Part shown: positions 48,182 through 56,600 of the stretch, in pieces
Layout: each line of letters begins with the position of its first letter
Position numbering within the stretch: position 1 is the stretch's first letter
From: Bacteroidota bacterium
Lineage (GTDB): Bacteria > Bacteroidota > Bacteroidia > AKYH767-A > OLB10
Assembly (NCBI GenBank): GCA_024638565.1
Contig: JAHEKC010000002.1
Location: 1-60,163, forward strand
Reading direction: 5' to 3'
Length of the DNA stretch: 60,163 nucleotides
Notes under the pieces: generated by a model
The model's input: only the letters and a program-made list of their open reading frames with translations
What the model was told of the DNA's origin: nothing
The model's database searches: none
Made by a program: the position numbers and the translations under genes

Positions 48182-48742
48182 ATGGATTTCAAGAATGTCT
48201 TGACGGTTAGCATGATCCTTTTCGCGGTGATAGACATCATCGGATCCATCCCTGTCATCATTGAAGTGCGGCGCAAGGCCGGCAGCATTCATGCGGAAAA
48301 AGCCACGATCACCGCATTGGGCATCATGCTGCTGTTCCTTTTCGTGGGAGAGAACATCTTAAAGCTTATTGGCCTCGACCTTTCGTCATTTGCCATTGCA
48401 GGCGCCCTCGTGTTGTTTTTCATTTCCCTGGAAATGATCCTGGGCGTACGCATATATAAAGACGAACTTCCTGAAACTGCCAGCATCGTTCCCATCGCCT
48501 TCCCGCTCATCGCCGGGGCCGGCACCATGACTACCATCCTCTCGCTGCGGGCGGAATACCTGGCTTTAGAGATCATCACCGGCATTGTGCTGAACATCGT
48601 CCTGGTATACCTGTGCCTGAAGAACATCGGTTTCCTGGAAAGGCTGCTCGGCCCCACCGGTATTGGCGTCGCACGCAAGGTATTCGGGTTCATTCTACTG
48701 GCCATCGCGGTAAAGCTGTTCCGGAGTAATATCGGTTTGTGA
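48182..48742 (+). CDS. MarC family membrane protein
   Basis: LFAVIDIIGSIPVIIEV...FAIAGALVLFFISLEMILG...VPIAFPLIAGAGTMTTILSL. Confidence 0.92.
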   Translation: MDFKNVLTVSMILFAVIDIIGSIPVIIEVRRKAGSIHAEKATITALGIMLLFLFVGENILKLIGLDLSSFAIAGALVLFFISLEMILGVRIYKDELPETASIVPIAFPLIAGAGTMTTILSLRAEYLALEIITGIVLNIVLVYLCLKNIGFLERLLGPTGIGVARKVFGFILLAIAVKLFRSNIGL

Positions 48743-48778
48743 ATGACCGCCGTCACCAGGCGTTAAATCAATAAGTAA

Positions 48779-48786
48779 TACATTTG
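48779..48786 (+). promoter_or_regulatory. Possible Bacteroidota -7 element (TAnnTTTG) upstream of lpxC/fabZ
   Basis: TACATTTG, 22 nt upstream of ATG 48809. No clear -33 TTTG partner. Confidence 0.35.
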
Positions 48787-48808
48787 TCACCCCGCAAACT
48801 GACCGCAA

Positions 48809-50209
48809 ATGCCTGCCAGACAAACGACTATTAAGCAGCCGGTATCCATCTCGGGCGTGGGCCTGCATACCGGCGAAGAGGTGGAAGTGACCTTTAAGCC
48901 GGCACCGGAAAACTACGGGTACAAGTTCATCCGCACAGACCTTCCGAACCAGCCGGTAATCGAAGCGGACGTGGACCTGGTATCTGATACCGAACGGGGT
49001 ACCACCCTGTCCAGGGACGGTGTGAAGGTGTCGACCACGGAGCATGCGCTGGCCGCGGTAGCCGGCCTGGAGATCGACAATGTGAAGATCGAGGTACACG
49101 GGAGCGAACTGCCCATTCTCGATGGCAGCTCGGCGCCGTTTATCCGGGCCCTCCAAAAGGCGGGCACAAAGGAACTGCAGGCTGAACGCGTGTATTTCGT
49201 ATTAAAAGAAAACCTCACGTTCGAGGACACGGACAAAAAGGTGGAGATGCTGGCCGTGCCCAGTGAAGACTTCCGGGTCACGGTGATGGTGGACTATAAT
49301 TCCGAGGTGCTGGGCACACAGCATGCCCAGCTGCATAAGATCGACGAATTCACCGGTAACATCGCCCGGTGCCGGACCTTCGTATTCCTGCATGAGCTCG
49401 AAACACTGGTCAGGCATAACCTGATCAAGGGCGGCGATCTTGACAATGCCATCGTGGTCGTGGACAAGCCGGTGGAACAGACCAAACTGGATGAGCTGGC
49501 TACGCTGCTGAACAAGCCCAAGGTGGAAGTGGTGGAAAAAGGGTTTCTCAATAACGTGAAACTTCATTTTCAGAATGAACCGGCCCGGCACAAACTGCTT
49601 GACATCGTAGGTGATTTTGCCCTGATAGGCATGCCTGTCAAGGCGCACATCCTCGCTGCGCGTCCAGGACATAAAGCCAACGTGGCATTCGCGAAGAAAA
49701 TCAAGGAGCTGATCAAGAGTCAAAAAAACGGTACGGACCGGCGTGTATTTGACCTCGAAAAGGAACCGCTTTATGATGTCAATAAAATACAGGAGTTTCT
49801 GCCGCACCGTCCCCCTTTCCTGTTTATCGACAAGATTCTCGAACTGAGCGACACCCACGTGGTCGGGCTGAAAAATTTCAGTATGGGTGAATGGTTTTAC
49901 CAGGGACACTTCCCGGGAAATCCCGTTACGCCGGGTGTCATCCTGGTTGAGGCCATGGCACAAACCGGTGGCATCCTGGTGCTGAATACGGTTCCGGATC
50001 CGCAGAACTACTGGACATATTTCATGAAGATCTCCGAGGCACGTTTCAAACAAAAGGTGATGCCCGGCGACACGGTGGTTTTTGCGCTGAAGCTGGTAAG
50101 CCCTATCCGGAGGGGCATCTGTCATATGAAGGGTGAAGCGATCGTTGGCGGGAAAGTGGTGATGGAGGCTGAAATGCTCGCACAAATCGCAAGAAAGGAA
50201 GGCGCATGA
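48809..50209 (+). CDS. lpxC/fabZ: Bifunctional UDP-3-O-acyl-GlcNAc deacetylase / 3-hydroxyacyl-ACP dehydratase (LpxC-FabZ fusion)
   Basis: LpxC: ISGVGLHTGEEVEVTFKPAP, STTEHALAAVAGLEIDN, HKLLDIVGDFALIGMPVKAHI. FabZ: LPHRPPFLFIDKI, GHFPGNPVTPGVILVEAMAQTGG. Confidence 0.97.
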   Translation: MPARQTTIKQPVSISGVGLHTGEEVEVTFKPAPENYGYKFIRTDLPNQPVIEADVDLVSDTERGTTLSRDGVKVSTTEHALAAVAGLEIDNVKIEVHGSELPILDGSSAPFIRALQKAGTKELQAERVYFVLKENLTFEDTDKKVEMLAVPSEDFRVTVMVDYNSEVLGTQHAQLHKIDEFTGNIARCRTFVFLHELETLVRHNLIKGGDLDNAIVVVDKPVEQTKLDELATLLNKPKVEVVEKGFLNNVKLHFQNEPARHKLLDIVGDFALIGMPVKAHILAARPGHKANVAFAKKIKELIKSQKNGTDRRVFDLEKEPLYDVNKIQEFLPHRPPFLFIDKILELSDTHVVGLKNFSMGEWFYQGHFPGNPVTPGVILVEAMAQTGGILVLNTVPDPQNYWTYFMKISEARFKQKVMPGDTVVFALKLVSPIRRGICHMKGEAIVGGKVVMEAEMLAQIARKEGA

Positions 50210-51000
50210 TCAGCAAGTTTGCCTCCGTTCATAAGGAGGCCCGCATTGGCAGCAACGTCCACATTGAGCCGTTCACCAATATCCAGCGCGACGTCGAGAT
50301 TGGAGACGGCACCTGGATAGGCTCCAATGTCACCATCATGGATGGAGCGCGCATAGGCAAGCATTGCAAGATATTTCCCGGTGCGGTCCTTTCCGCCATT
50401 CCACAGGACCTGAAATATGCCGGCGAATACACGACGGCCGAGCTGGGTGATTATTCCATCGTTCGGGAATGTGTTACGCTCAACAAGGGAACCAAAGCCC
50501 TTGGGAAGACCGTAGTGGGTTCGCATTCCCTGTTGATGGCCTACGTACATGTAGCCCATGACTGCATGGTGGGCAACCACTGCATCCTTGCCAACGGCGC
50601 CACGCTTGCGGGGCATATCAATATTGATGATTATGCCATTATCGGAGGACTTTCAGCCGTTCACCAGTTTGTACATATCGGGGGCCACGTCATGATCTCC
50701 GGTGGTTCACTGGTCAGAAAGGACGTGCCGCCTTTTACAAAGGCAGCACGTGAACCACTCTGTTATGTGGGCATCAACTCCATCGGTTTGCGCAGGCGCG
50801 GGTTCCCAACTGAAAAAATTAACCAGATCCAGGATATCTACCGCATTCTTTTCATGAAGGGATACGGGTATGGAAAGGCCGTTGCAAAAATTGAGGCTGA
50901 ATTACCCGCTACGCCCGAAAGGGACGAGATCATGCAGTTTTTCCGCAACTCTTCGAGAGGGCTCATGAAAGGCTATTTCTCCAGGGACGACAGGCCGTGA
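50206..51000 (+). CDS. lpxA: Acyl-ACP--UDP-N-acetylglucosamine O-acyltransferase
   Basis: Hexapeptide repeats; VGSHSLLMAYVHVAHDCMVGNHCILANGATLAGHI. Confidence 0.96.
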   Translation: MISKFASVHKEARIGSNVHIEPFTNIQRDVEIGDGTWIGSNVTIMDGARIGKHCKIFPGAVLSAIPQDLKYAGEYTTAELGDYSIVRECVTLNKGTKALGKTVVGSHSLLMAYVHVAHDCMVGNHCILANGATLAGHINIDDYAIIGGLSAVHQFVHIGGHVMISGGSLVRKDVPPFTKAAREPLCYVGINSIGLRRRGFPTEKINQIQDIYRILFMKGYGYGKAVAKIEAELPATPERDEIMQFFRNSSRGLMKGYFSRDDRP

Positions 51001-51010
51001 CAGGTCAGAC

Positions 51011-51661
51011 GTGACAAGGCTTCAGTTAAATAATGTCGGCAAGCACTACGGGCCGGGATGGGTGTTCCGGCACTTTGAAAGTCGCTTTGACTCCGGTGAC
51101 AGGGTGGCGGTTACCGGGTACAACGGTTCGGGCAAATCGACCCTGCTCCTGCTGATCGCCGGGGCAGTGGCGCCTGACGAAGGCACGGTCATGCTTGATG
51201 CGGGTAATGGGGAAATTCCCGGAAACATGCTGTACCAGCATATTACCTATGCAGCCCCGTATATCGACCTGCCGGATGCCTATTCCGTATCGGAGCTGAT
51301 GCATCTTTATGGGAAATTCAAGCATCCCCTTGAATCGCTGTCCGGTTTTTTTTCGGAATCCGGCCTGGAAGCACACCATAACAAGAAAATCAGGGAATTG
51401 AGTTCTGGCATGCAGCAAAGGCTCAAATTGTTGCTTGCCCTGGGGTACCACTCAGCCATGGTGCTGCTTGATGAACCCGCCTCCAATTTGGATGAACCGG
51501 GGCTGTCCTGGTACAGCGGCCTGCTGCAACGGGTGGATCCCGGGTCCATCCTGTTTATCGCATCCAACGATCCCGGGCGCGAAACGCCCGGCTGCACCCG
51601 CACGGTTCGCATGGAAGAGCACAAGACCGGGGATAAAAGGTCAGTTCATACAAATGCATGA
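51011..51661 (+). CDS. ABC transporter ATP-binding protein
   Basis: GYNGSGKSTLLLLIAG; ELSSGMQQRLKLLLALGYHSAMVLLDEPASNLDEPG; GTG start. Confidence 0.88.
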   Translation: MTRLQLNNVGKHYGPGWVFRHFESRFDSGDRVAVTGYNGSGKSTLLLLIAGAVAPDEGTVMLDAGNGEIPGNMLYQHITYAAPYIDLPDAYSVSELMHLYGKFKHPLESLSGFFSESGLEAHHNKKIRELSSGMQQRLKLLLALGYHSAMVLLDEPASNLDEPGLSWYSGLLQRVDPGSILFIASNDPGRETPGCTRTVRMEEHKTGDKRSVHTNA

Positions 51662-51905
51662 GGTCCTTCAGCCTGTAAGATTTCAGCCAGTCCTGCCTTG
51701 ATTTTTACACGCATGAGGGGTGCTTTTACAGACGTATTTCGCTAAGTGTTTATCAACCAGCACGCATGGGAACCCTGGAATCGGAAAGGGCGGAAAAGCA
51801 GCGGGGACAAGGGTTGTAAGGTTTTATGAAGTCCGTCTTAATTTTTCCTATTAATTAACTTTTCCAGCGCAGATTGGTTTAATAGTTGTAGTATAACCGG
51901 CAAGA

Positions 51906-52106
51906 ATGGAAGTAACAGGAAATAACACCAAGGACGATATGTACAAAGAGCCGGTAATGACATACAATCACATGCAGGAAGAAGCCGTGGAGCATACGGC
52001 TGAAGAAAAGCGGTTCGGCAAGATCAGGAACAACGTCGTGTTCAAATTCATTGCCGAGGAACTGATTATCGCCCTGCTCCTGGCCCTGATCTTTTACATG
52101 ATCTGA
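51906..52106 (+). CDS. Small (66 aa) putative tail-anchored single-TM protein
   Basis: Acidic N-terminus and C-terminal TM FIAEELIIALLLALIFYMI; own intergenic leader. Confidence 0.5.
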   Translation: MEVTGNNTKDDMYKEPVMTYNHMQEEAVEHTAEEKRFGKIRNNVVFKFIAEELIIALLLALIFYMI

Positions 52107-52143
52107 TACCCCGCCAGCGGTTATGGCCGGCCCGGGGGAATGG

Positions 52144-52527
52144 TCATGCCAGGTCCTTTTGAAGGAATCCGTTGAATTCCTCCCTCAACTCCTTAAATAT
52201 TTTTTCGAATTGCGCCAGCCGGTCTTCGTGGCTTTTATGTTTGTCCTGCAGTGACTCATCCTTGCCGTTGTTGTCCTGCTGCAATGCCTCGATAGCATTT
52301 TCGTGTTGCTTGAAATCATGTCTCATGATATCCAGCACCTCAGCCTGTACGGTAAACTGGTTTTGAAAATGTTCGATTTCCGCCATCTGTTCCTGGGGCG
52401 GCTTGTTCATTACCACTTCGTCGAGCTGCTTATTGAGCTTTTCCAGTTCACCACGGTAAAACTTGATCTTGTTTTGCCACTCCGCATGCCGGGCATGCAT
52501 GTCGAGGAGCTGTTCTTTGGTGTGCAT
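52144..52527 (-). CDS. Coiled-coil hypothetical protein
   Basis: MHTKEQLLDMHARHAEWQNKIKFYRGELEKLNKQLDEVV..., continuous charged heptad-like pattern. Confidence 0.6.
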   Translation of the reverse strand: MHTKEQLLDMHARHAEWQNKIKFYRGELEKLNKQLDEVVMNKPPQEQMAEIEHFQNQFTVQAEVLDIMRHDFKQHENAIEALQQDNNGKDESLQDKHKSHEDRLAQFEKIFKELREEFNGFLQKDLA

Positions 52528-52869
52528 GATTATAAAGGTTTAAGGTGATTAATGCAGTACGTATCGGTTTTCCCTTGCGACAATAATAATATCAATCCGT
52601 TTTCCGGTGCACCAAGCAGCGCTTTGCTAACCGGCTGATCCGCAGGCCCGGCAGGCACCCTGCCCCTACCCGCTCCTAACAAATATACTGTTTTTCCGGG
52701 CTAAAATGCCGTTTTCCACTGCTGATTCCTGTTCTGCCCCGTGGCAGGCCTGCCCTTTGTTCCACTATGGGGCCGAACCTTACAGCAGATATAATTCACC
52801 GGATAATGCGCCCTGCCCGCATCAAGCTGGTAGTATCCTTGCAACTGACGCTAGCAAGAATCCAATGTT

Positions 52870-53301
52870 ATGAAAAGACTCCTTATTTTAAGCATCATCG
52901 CCACAATGCTGGCCACGACGGCCTACAGCCAGACGGTACAGCTCAGCCGGAAATACCGTGTCATTGCCGTAAAGAAAGGGCAGCCGGGCATCACGAGCAT
53001 GTCCAATGAAACGGAGGTTATTCCAACCATGTACCTGTATATTCCCAGTGCCTTTACCCCTAATGGGGACGGCCTCAACGACACGTTCGGTATCCAGGGA
53101 GAATCCATCAGTGGCTTCCATATCCAGATTTTTAACCGGTGGGGGCAAATGGTTTATGAAAGCCAGGACGCCACCATGGCATGGGATGGCAGTTACAAGG
53201 GGCTGGCTGCCCCTCAGGGTGCGTATGTGTACAAGCTGGCCGCATCCAATGTCAGCGGGCGAACGATGGTAAAAAAGGGTACGGTCAACCTGGTACAATA
53301 G
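52870..53301 (+). CDS. Minimal secreted protein: signal peptide + CHU_C (T9SS type B / gliding-motility-associated) C-terminal domain
   Basis: MKRLLILSIIATMLATTAYSQ; IPSAFTPNGDGLNDTFGIQGESISGFHIQIFNRWGQMVYESQDATMAWDGSYKGLAAPQGAYVYKLAASN. Confidence 0.88.
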   Translation: MKRLLILSIIATMLATTAYSQTVQLSRKYRVIAVKKGQPGITSMSNETEVIPTMYLYIPSAFTPNGDGLNDTFGIQGESISGFHIQIFNRWGQMVYESQDATMAWDGSYKGLAAPQGAYVYKLAASNVSGRTMVKKGTVNLVQ

Positions 53302-53345
53302 GTTCACTGTCTCCACCCTCCTCTCTTAACAAACCAAAAGCATCC

Positions 53346-53375
53346 AAGGCCGGCCTCCAGGCCGGTCTTTTGTTT
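53346..53375 (+). terminator. Rho-independent terminator
   Basis: AAGGCCGGCC-TCCA-GGCCGGTCTT stem (10 bp with one G-U) followed by TTGTTT, 44 nt after the CHU_C gene stop. Confidence 0.8.
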
Positions 53376-53523
53376 CTATCCGGGTGCATGCTTCGGCTTC
53401 CGGGAAAACACCAGCTGCCACGCGGTATCAAATCCTTAACCCTGGCCACCGCAAAGCGACGCTGAGTTTGGGTGAAATCATCTTTTTCTTTGGTGAACGT
53501 CTTTTTTTCAGGGGCGAATTGCG

Positions 53524-53554
53524 GTTTTCAACAACCACTTGAAAACTTTTATTT
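53524..53554 (+). promoter_or_regulatory. AT-rich perfect inverted repeat in leader of the 1874-aa gene
   Basis: GTTTTCAA-CAACCAC-TTGAAAAC followed by TTTTATTT. Confidence 0.5.
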
Positions 53555-53691
53555 CTGAATATCAGTCGATTAAATAATTAAATTTTGGTTGTGGCTGATT
53601 ACTAGGACATTCGGATTAGCTTAGGCTTTGCCAATTCAAAGGGCACCTTGCTTAAAGCCGCTTGTTTAGTCCTCTTTTCAAAAAATAACCA

Positions 53692-56600
53692 ATGCCAATT
53701 TTCAGACAGATCATGTTGTATCCTTTTGTACGCCGGTATACGGTACCGGCCTTATTACTGACCATTTGGTTTACCATTATTTCGCCCACGGTAAGCGGAC
53801 AAACATTCAACCCGAGGTATTACTGGAATTTCGATGACCCTGCACAGCCCATGAAAGATCAAATGGGCCAGTTCGACCTGGATCCGAATTTTTACGGATC
53901 ACCATACACGGTAAACAGCGGAACGCCGGGCCAGGGTGTGGGCGATCACCTGACGCTGGACGCGTCGTCCGACCTTTTCCGTGCAGGGTCACTACCCATC
54001 GATTCCGCATTCACGATCGAGTTCCAGTTCCGGCCCGGGTATGGGTTCAAGGAAACACGCTTCTTCTACCGCCTGGATGATGCCATCACCATCCGGATGA
54101 GCTATCCGTATATCCTCTTCCAAACACGGATCCAGACACCTGCGGGAAGCGAGTATGATGACCTCCGGGTGGAACTTGACGCCCTGGGCCGCCGGTCATA
54201 CGGTTATTACATTGACGGAGACTGGCACCACATTGTATTCAGGTACAACTCCAATACCGGGCAGAAATCGATTTGGGTAGACGGACAGGTTGCGCCCGGA
54301 TTTTCAAAAACAACCTCCACGGGTTATTTTCCGAATTCTTCAGGCGTAAACCGCGACATGGTTCTCAATACCAACATCAGCTACCAGAAATACGGGGGCG
54401 ATTATGATGAAATTGCCATTTACGGGTATGAGCTTCCTGACCGGATGATCTACAGGCATTACCTGGATTTCCAGTCCGGCCAGCATTATTCGTTTGTCAA
54501 TGCCAACCTGACCGTACCCGGTCCGGATCCGGTTACGGGCCCGATCGATCCTGATGATTTCGCTCCCGGCCATCCGGCCATAAACGTGAATGCCCTCGAG
54601 CAGCTCAGCACCTTCCCGGTTCCGCGCTACGTACCGGGGCATACCCTGCTGCCCAATTTTAACTGGATAGACCCGGTGTATATGTCGGGCCGGTTCCAGC
54701 CCGGCGTGGGCGATGCCCTGTCCGTATCCACCAGCGTGGAAATGCAACGGGTACTTGCAAGTGACTTCAATTACATGCTGCAGGTATCCAACAACAACAA
54801 TCAATGGAACGATGCCTGGATTTTTCTTGCGAACCAGAACCCACAGTGGAAACTCAGCATGATCACCTTCCGGCTGCAGTTGCCCAATGATAGAATCTCC
54901 AGCCAGTCACTTCCCAATGACCACTATCTGCAAAACAGCAGCGGCCAGTTTCTGGACCTGAATGGAAACGTTACATCGAATAAAATATGGAGACCCAGCG
55001 CACCGGTAGGCAGCTACCAGGATGACGGCAAGGATATGCTCAATTATATTAACGCAAATCTTGCCGGAAAGCTGAGCCGCCCCATCGACTTTGTCAATGA
55101 GAATGGCGAAGCGTTCCCGCTCATTTCAAATACAGCCCTGGCGAAGGATCCGCAGGTGACTGCCGGAAAGAATGCGTCCGGCCTGGGGTGGGAGGAATAC
55201 CTGGCCAACCGGTACAAGGAACATTCCACCGTCCCGTACCGGGATATCATCATGAATTCCTCCGCGTTCGCGCCCGGGACCATATATTCCGAATACCGGA
55301 TCGATGGTCACCGTGACTGGCAGTTCCGGTACAGCCAGTCAAGGCTGATCAACACCCCCATCAACGGACAGCGGTATTCAACCACCGATTTCTACGTGCG
55401 GTGGCCCAAAAACTGGCGGTGGTGGCAGGGCCCCTGGCATGGCTGGCAGTGGATCGTGGAATCGCGCATTAATGAGCTTGCCCAGGGCGACAAGCTGTTC
55501 TCGCCATTCGTGGCAGCAGGGTGGGACGAAGATTCGGAGAAGAATGTACGTCCTGCACAATGGCTCGGCCTGCTCAAAAGCCTGAGCATGCTGGGTGCCG
55601 AGTTCTTTTACACCGGATATTTCAACGAGAACGGAAGCTATATGCCCCCGAATCCCCCGCCACATGATCCCGACGGTTATATATGGCAGGCTGTCATGCC
55701 ATCCTACGCACAGGGAGTGGCAAGCCGCTATGAGCAGTTTTACCGTAACGGCGATCTGCTGGAAGGTGACGTACCCATTAGCCCGTATGATCCTGCCAGC
55801 GATATGGCACTTAACTTCTGGACTGGGGATCCGCGACAGATCGTCACCGTGCGCAAGGAGCAGAATCAGCCACGTTATGCCATCAGCGGTACGCTGCAAC
55901 CCAATTCCAATATGACGGGTGCCGCGGAAAAGGAACGCATCTCGACCATCATCCTCAATGGAGACCCGGTCACTTTCAATGTCCGTCGCCAGGGAAGCAC
56001 CTATATATATGACAATTCACAGGCGTCAGCACCGGTATTCTACCAGTTGGACGGCTGGCATGAGTCTACCCATCCCAGTCTATGGAGTACAGATTTTATC
56101 CTGGAAGCGGAGTTGTTCGATAACCAGCCTTCGTCGGTCGATATCAAAACAAGCGTCCCCCCGGGAACGCCCGTGGGCGACTTTTCGGAGTTTACCAGCT
56201 ACCTGAGCTTCCGCGCCGTTGCACCGGTGCAGTATCATTTCCAGCCCAAAGGTGCCGCACGTGATTACTATTTCTGGGTGCGCGCCCGCAGTACCGACGG
56301 AACTTCGACCGGGATAAACATAACGATGAACGGAAGTAACCAGAAGACCATCGACTGTATCACTGACACCAGCTGGAACTGGTACCGTTTTGACAAGAAC
56401 AATGCAGTCATCACCTATCCTTCCGTGACGCTGCAGGACCAGCTGCTGCAAATCATCCCGCTAAACACCAAGATTGAAATTGATGTGATCTCGCTGGTCA
56501 ACGCATCGGGTCCCGTATACGGCAGTATCCCCCCGCCTTGCAACAACGGCGCAACCATATCCGCAAGCGGTCCCACCACGTTCTGCCAGGGGCAGCAGGT

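Noticed and set aside
49202-50185. 327-aa minus-strand ORF
   Set aside because: Antisense to the clear LpxC-FabZ fusion; no recognisable domain.
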